Part shown: piece after piece, positions 1 through 9,271 of the stretch
How positions within the stretch are numbered: position 1 is the stretch's first letter
Layout of the letters: the number at the start of each line of letters is the position of its first letter
Made by a program: the position numbers and the translations under genes
NCBI GenBank assembly: GCA_002839505.1
Contig: PGYE01000001.1
Location: 647,995-711,994 of the forward strand
Origin: Candidatus Peregrinibacteria bacterium HGW-Peregrinibacteria-1
Lineage (GTDB): Bacteria > Patescibacteriota > Gracilibacteria > UBA1369 > LOWO2-01-FULL-3
DNA length: 64,000 nucleotides
Direction of reading: 5' to 3'
Notes under the pieces: model-generated
What the model was told of the DNA's origin: nothing
What the model saw: only the letters and a program-made list of their open reading frames with translations
Database searches by the model: none

Positions 1-1377
1 ACCCTTCTCAATGTCATGAAGGTCGAGTCCGAGCCGGTATTCAGCGAAAGCAAGCCCGATGGGGATCACTGGATACAAGACCCCGACACCCTGGACACCT
101 GGTTTTCATCAGCCCTCTGGACATTTTCCACGCTAGGCTGGCCGGAGAATACCGAAGACTTCAAAAACTTCCACCCCACCTCCGTCCTCGAGACCGGATA
201 TGACATTATATTTTTCTGGGTAGCCAGAATGATCCTAGCCTCCACCTACACCCTCCGACGCGAAGGAATTTCCGAGGAAAAATCCATCCCCTTTAAAAAC
301 ATTTACCTTCACGGACTCATTCGAGATCGACGAGGCAAAAAAATGAGCAAATCCCACCCTGAAACATGTATCGACCCGCTCGAAATGATTGAAAAATACG
401 GTACCGATGCTGTGCGTCTAAGTCTGATAATCGGCAACACTCCGGGTAATGACATGCGGCTCTATGAAGAGAAAATTAGCGGCTACCGCAACTTTGCCAA
501 CAAGCTCTGGAACGCCTCCCGATTTGCCCTAAGCAATATCGACGAAGCCGACCTTCAAAAGGAATTCACCGCCGACCTCATAACAAGCGACGCCGATCGC
601 TGGATAGTCTCAAAAACCCAGGAACTCATAACGGCAACCCAAGCCGACATCGAAAATTTCCGTTTCTCAGATGCCGGAAACCGCCTCTATGAATTCACTT
701 GGAACATATTTTGCGACTGGTATTTAGAAATATCAAAAACCCAGTTCAACCCATATGTCCTTGGATATGTCCTCAAAGCATTACTAAAAATGTTGCACCC
801 GTTCACTCCATTTGTCACCGAGACAATATGGTCACACCTACAGGAAAAAGAATTGTTGATCGCATCCCTTTGGCCAGAACAAAAAGAAGAATACACCTTC
901 CCCGCATCCGAAGAACTCCTCGAGACCGTCATTAACATAATATCTCTAATCAGAAGCAAGCGCGCCGAACTAAAAGTCCCTCCAGCAAAACTCATCAAAG
1001 CAAACATTGTCGCCACCCCAGGAAGTAAACTTCAAGAACAGAGCGAAATAATCATAAAACTCGCCCGCCTTTCCGCATTAGAATTCATCGCCTCAGACTC
1101 TACCACCACTGACGGTAGTGTCGTAATAATTGAAAACGGCATTGAAATAAGACTGCCAATGGAAGATCTTATCGACAAAGAAACTGAAATAAAACGCTTA
1201 ACCAAAGAAATAGCCAACAAAGAGCAGGCCATTAAAAGTCTTGAAGGAAAACTAGGCAACCCCGGATTCCTCGACAAAGCGCCACCAGAAGTAGTCGACG
1301 GCCAACGGGAAAAACTGAGAGAGGAACAAGAATCCTTAAGTGGACTAATACAAAACCTCGAAAAAATAAAAAACTAA
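1..1377 (+). CDS. valS: valyl-tRNA synthetase, C-terminal part (5' truncated by window edge)
   Basis: Frame open to position 1; DTWFSSALWTFSTLGWP, ETGYDIIFFWVARMI and KKMSKSH motifs; C-terminal coiled coil. Confidence 0.95.
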   Translation, partial: TLLNVMKVESEPVFSESKPDGDHWIQDPDTLDTWFSSALWTFSTLGWPENTEDFKNFHPTSVLETGYDIIFFWVARMILASTYTLRREGISEEKSIPFKNIYLHGLIRDRRGKKMSKSHPETCIDPLEMIEKYGTDAVRLSLIIGNTPGNDMRLYEEKISGYRNFANKLWNASRFALSNIDEADLQKEFTADLITSDADRWIVSKTQELITATQADIENFRFSDAGNRLYEFTWNIFCDWYLEISKTQFNPYVLGYVLKALLKMLHPFTPFVTETIWSHLQEKELLIASLWPEQKEEYTFPASEELLETVINIISLIRSKRAELKVPPAKLIKANIVATPGSKLQEQSEIIIKLARLSALEFIASDSTTTDGSVVIIENGIEIRLPMEDLIDKETEIKRLTKEIANKEQAIKSLEGKLGNPGFLDKAPPEVVDGQREKLREEQESLSGLIQNLEKIKN

Positions 1378-1378
1378 A

Positions 1379-2269
1379 ATGGACAAAAAGACCTACATCA
1401 AAGAAGCCTCCGAGCAGATCAAAGTGCTTATTGCCAACTCTGAATTCCAAAAAGCCAATATGCTTGCAATGAAAACACTTACATACTTTCCCGATAGCTC
1501 CAAAATCATCTCACTACGAAAGAGGATCATCAAAGAGGTCAAACAACGCAATAAAGATTTGGTTAAATTCAAAATCATCCAGTCCAAAAAGTTGAGCAAA
1601 GAAGAAAATTACCCAGAGGCCATCAAACTCCTCAAAGAAGCTCAGAAGCTCGATTTCACCAACAACAAAATATACCGTCTTCTCTTCAAGAACCAAGAAA
1701 AATACAAAAAATACCTAGAAGATTATTTTGAAACCCATTTTGCCCAGCAGGAACAGAGGCTTGCCCAATTAGCAAAAGAAAACCCCGAAACGATGATAGC
1801 AACCGTTAAAAAAATCGAGCTCAACTCACCTCCAAATAAAAAAATTCAAAAGCTAGTACAAGATTACCAGAATCAATATATCGATTACAAAATCAAACAA
1901 AACAAAGATCTTTTAGCATCTACCAAATACACTTCAATAGAAACATTGGTAAAAACCCTCAAAGGTAAAACCCGGGAAGACAACCTCAAAATCAGAGAAC
2001 TCGAATCCAAAATCAAACTCCGACAACTCCAGGATCAGAAACATGAAAAATATGATTTTATCTATGAAAGCAAAAAAAATCTTAACACACTGATTCAGCT
2101 CAAAAAATACCCCAAAGCCCTTCAGTTTATTGATGAAATATTAACCATAGCTCCAGAAGACCCCGAACTATTGAAGAAAAAAAAGCACATCAAGAAAAAA
2201 CTATTCAGCCTCAACCGAGACCAAATAGTTTTACAGATACTAGGAGAGAAAAAATCAAAATCTAAATAA
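1379..2269 (+). CDS. hypothetical TPR-like/coiled-coil protein
   Basis: Lys-rich helical ORF directly downstream of valS. Confidence 0.6.
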   Translation: MDKKTYIKEASEQIKVLIANSEFQKANMLAMKTLTYFPDSSKIISLRKRIIKEVKQRNKDLVKFKIIQSKKLSKEENYPEAIKLLKEAQKLDFTNNKIYRLLFKNQEKYKKYLEDYFETHFAQQEQRLAQLAKENPETMIATVKKIELNSPPNKKIQKLVQDYQNQYIDYKIKQNKDLLASTKYTSIETLVKTLKGKTREDNLKIRELESKIKLRQLQDQKHEKYDFIYESKKNLNTLIQLKKYPKALQFIDEILTIAPEDPELLKKKKHIKKKLFSLNRDQIVLQILGEKKSKSK

Positions 2270-3326
2270 GCTTATAGGCATTTCGTCCGATTCTCTCGAT
2301 CCGCTCGCTTGATTTCAAAGCTAGCATGATCGTAATTTTTTTCACCTGTCGCTGGCTCAAAACCTCCTTCACGATATCATCCACCATCATCTCGCCATTT
2401 TCCTTTAAAAGCTTCTCAACAACATCAAGAACCGTACCACTTTCATAACCCCATTCATCAAGGGCATAAATACCACGACCTATCAGGACAAAACTCTCAT
2501 TCCTAATCAGCTCGTTATGGACGGCCTGAATGTTCACCTTGCGTGCATTAAAACCATACTCCTCAATTTTCTTAGCAATATTTCTGAAGTACATTGGTTT
2601 TTTATTGTTTCTCAAAACATAAAGGATTTTATCGCGAAGAGTCTTTGGGTTCACATGTCTCCAAGACATCAGACCAACCATATCCTTGTTCACCAAAGTT
2701 AACCTCTTATCTATTCCAATCAACGACTCCAACTGCCTGGAATCAAACCCCACCTCCTTTAACTTAGGCTCCAAATCATTGTGCACCTTTGACAGAGGCT
2801 TGACATCACCGTATTGATTTAACTTATTGATAACCTGACCAGAGACAAGTTTGATCGCCTGATGAGGCAAGTTTTTGTTTTTAACATGCGGATAGAAATT
2901 TACCGTATTTCGCGTACAAGAAAATTCCTCATTGAGCACCAAAGCCAAATGAAGACCAGACTTCACACTCTTGCGGTCAGCACTAGCCAAAGAAACAAAC
3001 TCATCAATCAAATACTGTTCCCTCATAAGACCTCCATTTTTCTTCAGCAAATCATTGGCATGTTGGTGAAGATGTTTCAACTCAGTGTTAAACACATTCC
3101 TTTTCATCTTACTCAGTGCATTTTTTTCAATCTGACGCACTCTCTCCCGCGTAACCTGGAACTCCTGCCCAATGCTTTCAAGTGTATGCTTCCCGTATCC
3201 ATTGAGATTAAAACGCTTTTGAATCACATCTTTCTCTTTATCCGAGAGCAATAAAAGCAAATTATTAATAATCCCCCCCAACTCCCCGATAGTGTTCAAC
3301 ACTTCAACATTGGTTTCAGTTTTCAT
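2262..3326 (-). CDS. sigma-70 region 4-like HTH protein with HARE-HTH-like C-terminus
   Basis: TLESIGQEFQVTRERVRQIEKNALSKMKR is region-4-like; later RDKILYVLRNNKKPMYFRNIAKKIEE resembles HARE-HTH. ATG at 3326 preferred over the ORF-track start 3431. Confidence 0.75.
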   Translation of the reverse strand: MKTETNVEVLNTIGELGGIINNLLLLLSDKEKDVIQKRFNLNGYGKHTLESIGQEFQVTRERVRQIEKNALSKMKRNVFNTELKHLHQHANDLLKKNGGLMREQYLIDEFVSLASADRKSVKSGLHLALVLNEEFSCTRNTVNFYPHVKNKNLPHQAIKLVSGQVINKLNQYGDVKPLSKVHNDLEPKLKEVGFDSRQLESLIGIDKRLTLVNKDMVGLMSWRHVNPKTLRDKILYVLRNNKKPMYFRNIAKKIEEYGFNARKVNIQAVHNELIRNESFVLIGRGIYALDEWGYESGTVLDVVEKLLKENGEMMVDDIVKEVLSQRQVKKITIMLALKSSERIERIGRNAYKLI

Positions 3327-3474
3327 AGCAAATATATAAATGAGGTAATAATGAAATTCGTCAATAAAACAAAAGCAGTATATGAATTTTTGACAAATAC
3401 GCCAAAGAAATAAGATTGAATCTATTGCCAAAATGATTCCTTGTGTATTAACTCACTGTGCTTTCAAGCCAAAT

Positions 3475-3792
3475 CTAGTCGATTAACATATATCCAAAGC
3501 AATGGATTGTCTCAATGGGACACTTCATTGTCAGCATGCGAAGCTTTTTCCTCAGCGACCCGATATAGACATCAACTGTATTAGTTTTCACTAAATCATT
3601 CAGCCCCCAGACATTATTAAGAAGTTGCGAACGCGTCACTATACGCCCTTTGTTTTCGATCAGATACATCAGCAAATCATACTCTTTTCGTCTGAGACGG
3701 ACACCTTTGCCGCCAGCTGAACTGATAGTCTTCAGATTACAATCCAGCTGTACCGACGAACTTGGTACCGTTAAAACTTTCTGAAGATACAT
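3475..3792 (-). CDS. OmpR/PhoB-type winged-helix DNA-binding protein without receiver domain
   Basis: LRRKEYDLLMYLIENKGRIVTRSQLLNNVWG...TVDVYIGSLRKKL...IETIHCFGYML matches Trans_reg_C. Confidence 0.85.
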   Translation of the reverse strand: MYLQKVLTVPSSSVQLDCNLKTISSAGGKGVRLRRKEYDLLMYLIENKGRIVTRSQLLNNVWGLNDLVKTNTVDVYIGSLRKKLRMLTMKCPIETIHCFGYMLID

Positions 3793-3975
3793 AGAATAAA
3801 TTAAAGGAAATTAGGATAAGTGCATTCTAACAACCAAGACATGCGACTCAAAAATTGAATCGTCCAGATCAACCACTTAGACTAGAAACAAAGCCAAAAC
3901 TCCAGCTCCAAAGTGTTGTTGCTAATTAACCCACAGGACTTTAAAATTAAGCCAGTATTATTAACCCCCATAAAC

Positions 3976-4248
3976 ATGGCCGAATCGAATCAAAAACAAT
4001 ACCAAATCAAAATCAAAGAAGAAACAGAACAAGGCGTCTACGCCAATGCCGTCTCCGTACACATCAACAACAACGAGTGCGTCCTTGACATGGCATACCT
4101 CATACCAAACCCATCACCAGACGCCACTCCAACCCTAAAACTAGTCAGCCGTATCAACATGAACCACAAAACTGCAGAATCCTTCCTGAAAGCCCTTTCC
4201 AACGCCATCCTTGACTGGAAAAACAAGAACCAGGATCAACAGCAGTAA
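3976..4248 (+). CDS. small hypothetical protein
   Basis: ORF; ATG at 3976 (MAESNQKQYQ) likelier than 3913. Confidence 0.5.
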   Translation: MAESNQKQYQIKIKEETEQGVYANAVSVHINNNECVLDMAYLIPNPSPDATPTLKLVSRINMNHKTAESFLKALSNAILDWKNKNQDQQQ

Positions 4249-4287
4249 GACTATTGATAATCACTTTGTGTCATTCTGATTACGTCG

Positions 4288-4461
4288 AGCGATCATGTAT
4301 TACGGGTGTACAATCTTATTTTGTTTGGGCGTATCGGAACCTTTGCGGGCCGGTGCCGAAAGCAGTGAGGCGAGCAAAGGCGATATCTGAGGTGCAATTT
4401 CCCGCTGGGGAAATTGACGCCGTCCCAAGAAGAATAAGATTTCCACCCGCCCTTAATCGCT
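4288..4461 (+). ncRNA. candidate structured RNA / dispersed palindromic element, copy 1
   Basis: ~92% identical to 31849-32027 over the first 154 nt; closing helix agcgat/atcgct, helix aatcttatt/aataagatt, tggg/ccca, cctttgc/gcaaagg, perfect hairpin caatttccc-gctg-gggaaattg. Transcription and strand unproven. Confidence 0.6.
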
Positions 4462-4516
4462 GAAAGCAAAAAAATATAGTGAGGATTATTCCACCCCCTA
4501 AAACAGCCGACCAACA

Positions 4517-4550
4517 AAGTACCTAAAACCCCAATAGGTGCTTTATTTTG
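4517..4550 (+). terminator. possible intrinsic terminator downstream of copy 1
   Basis: aaagtacct / aggtgcttt hairpin followed by attttgg. Confidence 0.45.
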
Positions 4551-4570
4551 GCCTATAAATGTGCTATAAT
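4543..4570 (+). promoter_or_regulatory. extended -10 promoter for the VirD4/TraG-like gene
   Basis: TGcTATAAT at 4562-4570 with a weak -35, 28 nt before ATG 4598. Confidence 0.5.
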
Positions 4571-4597
4571 AAAAAGAAAACAAAATTAAACAAATCC

Positions 4598-7201
4598 ATG
4601 ACAGGATTCATCAACTCACCATTCATTCAGTTTCTGATCAACAACCCTATCAAGAGCCTACTGTACCTAGTTCTCATATTTGTCCTGCTCAAACTATCCC
4701 TGTGGCTTCTCAGGAACATATACAGATATAAAGACTCCAAGAATCTCGTATTCATGCAGATAACATTGCCTCGAGATGACTCCACCAAAGACCGCGAAAA
4801 AGAAAACGAAAAAGACTTTCGCGAGAAAATATCGGTCATGTCACAGCTATATCGAAGTTTAAATGAAACCAGGGAGTTAAATTTCGCCAACCTCCTAAAG
4901 GTTAAAATCCTAAAACACAACATATTTACTTTTGAGCTAGTTGCCGAAAAGGAGACAGTTAACTTCTATGTGACAACGCCAGCCTACTACCAAAGTATCG
5001 TAGAGAAGCAGATCACGACCTATTATTCGGGAGCCAATATCGACATTCTAAAGCAACCTTATGATTTTGCTCCAGACGGTAACAAATTCAAAGGCTTCTT
5101 TGGCTATCTGCAAAATGAAAACTTTTTCCCGATCAAGACCTACAAAATAGTGGAAAACGACCCGTTAAACAGTCTGACCAACATTTTTTCAAAACTCACC
5201 AAGGACGAAACCGCTGTCATTCAATTGGCAATAAGGCCCCAGAGTCCCAAATGGAGCAAAAAAGCCGAAAAATTTGGTGACACCTATTTCAAGGGTAAGA
5301 AGAACAGCCGCTTTAAAATCCCAGTACTGGGCCCTATTTTTAATGTTTTTAAAGGAGTGCTGCTGGGGTATGAAAAGATGGATAAACCCGAATCCTCGGA
5401 AGGAGGTGGCTTCGTCAGAATGCTCCAAGCTAAGGAAGAAGTTGCAAAGAGAATTGGTGAAAAGGCCTCTCAAGCCGGATTTGATACCGTCATCCGAATG
5501 GTGGCATCTGCCAAAACCGAACAGAGAGCAGAAGAAATTGTCAACAGCACCATCGTCTCCTTTGGGCTATTTAAGGACGAACTGTCAAATTGGATACAGA
5601 CCAAGCGTGTACTCCTAATAGATGCAACAAATGATAAATGGATGAAATTCGCATTCAAGCACCGCCTAATGGACAACAGAATGCTATTTATTGGAGAAAA
5701 AAAATCACTAATGGCGGAAGATGAACTATCAAGCATTTTCCATTTTCCACATAGCCGCTACAACTCTGCTCCGACAATCACATGGCTCGACTACAAAGTA
5801 CTGCCACCACCCGCCAACATGCCAAAAACCGGAATCTTATTAGGCAACAACACCTATCGCGGAGAAGAAACACAAGTACGCTTCATGAAACAAGATCGAT
5901 CTCGCCACCATTACATAATAGGTAAATCCGGAAGTGGTAAGTCTGCCCTTCTTTCATTTATGGCGAGACAAGATATCATTAACGGTGAAGGAGTCTGTGT
6001 GATTGACCCCCACGGAGACCTGGTGGACGACATTCTAAAATACATCCCAGCCTCACGAGCTAAAGATGTCATCATATTTGATCCTGCTGATACCGAAAGA
6101 CCAATGTCCATCAACATGCTGGAAGCCAAGACTTCCGCCCAACAAGACCTCGCATCCTCACAGGCAACTGAAATATTCATCAAGCTGTTTGGCGACGAAA
6201 TCTTCGGGCCCCGAATTCAGCACTATTTTAGAAACGCCTGCTTAACCCTAATGGAAGACCAAGAAGAAGGAGCAACCTTGATCGATGTCCCTCGTATATT
6301 CACGGACGACGCCTTCCTTAAATACAAAGTCAAAAAAGTCAGAAACCCCGTCGTCAAATCATTCTGGGAACATGAATATGCCAACACCGGAGATCGCGAA
6401 AGACAAGAAATGATCCCATACTTCAGCTCGAAGTTTGGTCCGTTTATTACGAATTCAATCATGCGTAATACCATAGGACAGGCCAAATCATCATTCAACT
6501 TCCGTGAAATCATGGACGAAGGCAAAATACTTCTCGTCAAATTATCAAAAGGAGTCGTCGGAGATCTCAACACACAACTCCTCGGTCTGGTAATGGTCGC
6601 CCGTATTCAAATGGCCGCCATGTCCCGTGCCGATATCCCGGAAGAACAACGACGCGACTTCTTCTTATATGTAGATGAATTCCAGAACTTTGCCACCGAC
6701 AGCTTCTCTTCAATCCTATCAGAAGCCCGAAAATACCGGTTGAACCTCATCATGGCCCACCAATACATCAACCAACTAGTTGTCAACAAATATGGCAACA
6801 CCTCTACTCAAATCCGCGACGCCGTATTCGGTAACGTTGGTACGATGTCCTCATTTAAAGTCGGAGCCGAAGATGCCGAATACCTCAGCAAAGAATACGC
6901 TCCACTACTCACTGAGCAAGACATCATCGGAATATCAAACTACAAAATGTACATGAAACTCAATATTAACAACACCACATCAAGACCATTCTCCGTCAAC
7001 ACCATCTGGGATACCACTGGTAAAAACGAAGAGCTCGCTAAAAAGATCAAACAATTATCACGAATCAGAAATGCGCGTAAGTCCGAATTTGTCGAACAAG
7101 AAATCACCAATAGAATCGGAATCGACATGGAGGAAGAATCAAAGAAAGAAGCAAACAATAAAAACCCAGACCCCACCCCAAACCCTCCGCCCCAAACCTA
7201 A
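4598..7201 (+). CDS. VirD4/TraG-family type IV secretion/conjugation ATPase, membrane anchored
   Basis: N-terminal TM; Walker A IIGKSGSGKSAL; VIDPHGDLVDDIL; Walker B FFLYVDEFQNF. Confidence 0.85.
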   Translation: MTGFINSPFIQFLINNPIKSLLYLVLIFVLLKLSLWLLRNIYRYKDSKNLVFMQITLPRDDSTKDREKENEKDFREKISVMSQLYRSLNETRELNFANLLKVKILKHNIFTFELVAEKETVNFYVTTPAYYQSIVEKQITTYYSGANIDILKQPYDFAPDGNKFKGFFGYLQNENFFPIKTYKIVENDPLNSLTNIFSKLTKDETAVIQLAIRPQSPKWSKKAEKFGDTYFKGKKNSRFKIPVLGPIFNVFKGVLLGYEKMDKPESSEGGGFVRMLQAKEEVAKRIGEKASQAGFDTVIRMVASAKTEQRAEEIVNSTIVSFGLFKDELSNWIQTKRVLLIDATNDKWMKFAFKHRLMDNRMLFIGEKKSLMAEDELSSIFHFPHSRYNSAPTITWLDYKVLPPPANMPKTGILLGNNTYRGEETQVRFMKQDRSRHHYIIGKSGSGKSALLSFMARQDIINGEGVCVIDPHGDLVDDILKYIPASRAKDVIIFDPADTERPMSINMLEAKTSAQQDLASSQATEIFIKLFGDEIFGPRIQHYFRNACLTLMEDQEEGATLIDVPRIFTDDAFLKYKVKKVRNPVVKSFWEHEYANTGDRERQEMIPYFSSKFGPFITNSIMRNTIGQAKSSFNFREIMDEGKILLVKLSKGVVGDLNTQLLGLVMVARIQMAAMSRADIPEEQRRDFFLYVDEFQNFATDSFSSILSEARKYRLNLIMAHQYINQLVVNKYGNTSTQIRDAVFGNVGTMSSFKVGAEDAEYLSKEYAPLLTEQDIIGISNYKMYMKLNINNTTSRPFSVNTIWDTTGKNEELAKKIKQLSRIRNARKSEFVEQEITNRIGIDMEEESKKEANNKNPDPTPNPPPQT

Positions 7202-7293
7202 CAAAACCATAAATAAAACATAAAACTTTAAACCTTAAAAAACTTTAAACCTTAAAAAACAAAAACCTAAAACAAAAAACTAAAACAAAAAAC
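7202..7293 (+). repeat. G-free, A-rich intergenic leader with tandem 17-mer (x2) and 13-mer (x2) repeats
   Basis: aactttaaaccttaaaa at 7224-7240 and 7241-7257; ctaaaacaaaaaa repeated downstream. Confidence 0.85.
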
Positions 7294-7294
7294 C

Positions 7295-9187
7295 ATGAAC
7301 AAAAGAACGATTAAAACACTCGCAGTCACAACTCTCTTGGCCACCCTCATCGGAGTCGGATATTGGACAATGACCAAAAATGAAACCGAAAGCCCGCCCA
7401 TGCTGACTCCTGAAAAGTCCGCCGGAAACTTCCAAGGCATGCTTGATAAGGACATTGGCAGCTACTACTTCCTTGGCTTTGACGAAGACGATCGCGAAAA
7501 ATTCACCGCCCTAAAAGGAAGCCGCAATGACCGACCAACCCCTCTCAACGGTGGGGGAGTAGTGCACTACGCCTACTCTGAGACCGACACCAACTTCGCC
7601 GAAATAGTATCCAAGATCAATCCCAGCGCCGAAGCCTTAGTCCTCGCCAAATACAACTCTGAGGATCGCAAATGGCACATAACAGATAATAATTATTACC
7701 CAGCATCGGCAACAACCAAATACGAAAACACCACGGAAGAATTGGCCAAAGTAGAGATAGATGCCGGCACAGCCTTTGCCATTATGACCCAAAGCAACAC
7801 TGAAATCTATGACATCAGACTTGCCAATCAAAAACCGGAAAAACCAACATCCTCGAGAATCCAAGAGACATGTAGTACCAAGACCGGATGGCACCAAGTG
7901 CTCTTTTCATCACATCAAGAACTCGCCGACAGCCTTCAAGCATGCCAGACCCGGGTAATTAGCATCTGGCCAGAAACCGCCACCGGCAACAGCGCAAAAT
8001 ACACACAGCACTATAGCTTTGATGAGATCAATGAAGATAATTATCTTAGTGAACAACCTCTTTCAACGCACCTAGCATGGCTAAACCTCAGAGATGCCCC
8101 ACAAGAAAACACCACCACCGACTCAGCATATCCAGACAGAAACCCTGCCATTCAGACATCAACACAACAACAAGAAATTGTCACCCCAGACAAATCAGCA
8201 TTACAACCAAGCATCGAAGCACCGGAGGCCACGACTCCTGAACCTACCACACCAGAACCCAATGATCAGAATTCGACAATACCTCCAATAGACAAAAGCG
8301 CCACAAACCCTAGCAGCAGCCCAATAATCAACAAAATTAATCAAGGCACCACAACTAAATCAGAAACCATAAATACTAGAATCGTTGCACCTGAAGGTGC
8401 CGCTCCCACAGAAAGCACGATCAATCCTCAAACCAACACCAACTTCACAAATTCTCCCCTAGATACAGTCCAGCCCACCAGCATAAATATCGAAGCACCG
8501 GAAGCATCCACAGTATGGAATCTTAAGTTTTCATTCAGGGAAGGCTCCCAAGCCGACGCCGACCTCCAAGTCACATGGGATTACAAGCTCGCATCAAACC
8601 TAAATGATGCCGATATCGAATGGAGGCTTGAAGAATCTAGCTTCATGCCCGATAGGGCTTATAATCGGCGAGTACTACCAATGGGGGAATCCTGCTCTAC
8701 AGCAGGCTCCAACAAGGAATGCCGCCTAGTATATCCACATACCGCATCAGAGTATGACATCATTACCAGCAGCACATATCACAACTTAGTGCTCATAATG
8801 ACTAACACCGCTACAGGACATGAAACATATTTTACCATCAGCGAAAAGCCACAACTCAGCATAAGATACTTCACACCAATATGCCAATTAACTGATTTAA
8901 CTGTGGGCGGGACGACATACGACAATGTTCTAAAAATAGAAACCATTCCTCCAACCTCTGGATCATCAATTCGTCAAATGAAAATCATAACCAAAACAGG
9001 AAGCGACCTATATGCAACACAAAACCTTAGTAATGCAATCGGATACCTCAATAGAATAGAAGACGGTAAACACTTCCTATACCTCAGCGGCCTATCTGAC
9101 AAGCTCGACAACCTCGAGGCAATACAAACTAACATCTCAACCAGCTCTGGCGAGACCAACATCCGCATGATCAAGTGCCAGGAATAA
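7295..9187 (+). CDS. predicted surface-anchored protein, paralog A
   Basis: N-terminal TM; shares SPPxLxP..FQG(M/L)LD, FLGF, NPSAEA, GWHQ blocks with the 9272 and 11183 products; Pro/Thr-rich linker. Confidence 0.7.
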   Translation: MNKRTIKTLAVTTLLATLIGVGYWTMTKNETESPPMLTPEKSAGNFQGMLDKDIGSYYFLGFDEDDREKFTALKGSRNDRPTPLNGGGVVHYAYSETDTNFAEIVSKINPSAEALVLAKYNSEDRKWHITDNNYYPASATTKYENTTEELAKVEIDAGTAFAIMTQSNTEIYDIRLANQKPEKPTSSRIQETCSTKTGWHQVLFSSHQELADSLQACQTRVISIWPETATGNSAKYTQHYSFDEINEDNYLSEQPLSTHLAWLNLRDAPQENTTTDSAYPDRNPAIQTSTQQQEIVTPDKSALQPSIEAPEATTPEPTTPEPNDQNSTIPPIDKSATNPSSSPIINKINQGTTTKSETINTRIVAPEGAAPTESTINPQTNTNFTNSPLDTVQPTSINIEAPEASTVWNLKFSFREGSQADADLQVTWDYKLASNLNDADIEWRLEESSFMPDRAYNRRVLPMGESCSTAGSNKECRLVYPHTASEYDIITSSTYHNLVLIMTNTATGHETYFTISEKPQLSIRYFTPICQLTDLTVGGTTYDNVLKIETIPPTSGSSIRQMKIITKTGSDLYATQNLSNAIGYLNRIEDGKHFLYLSGLSDKLDNLEAIQTNISTSSGETNIRMIKCQE

Positions 9188-9204
9188 GAAGTGCCGACTC
9201 AAAC

Positions 9205-9241
9205 AAAATGTGGCCGCCTCATTGCGAGGCGGCCACATTTT
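9205..9241. terminator. bidirectional intrinsic terminator between convergent paralogs
   Basis: Perfect 16-bp hairpin aaaatgtggccgcctc-attgc-gaggcggccacatttt. Confidence 0.9.
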
Positions 9242-9271
9242 CAAACCATAATTTAATTTGCAACTAATAAC

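Noticed and set aside
4288-4461. Known RNA classes (RNase P, SRP, tmRNA, 6S, T-box, common riboswitches)
   Set aside because: None of their core motifs as I remember them is present; a covariance-model search is needed before ruling out all known families
4254-4583. Overlapping small ORFs on both strands (4254..4463 +, 4293..4583 -) and their look-alikes at 31869..32108 + and 32122..32364 -
   Set aside because: The ORF similarity is explained by the duplicated element. Differences sit in loops and helix ends; no start signal or codon-like pattern supports translation
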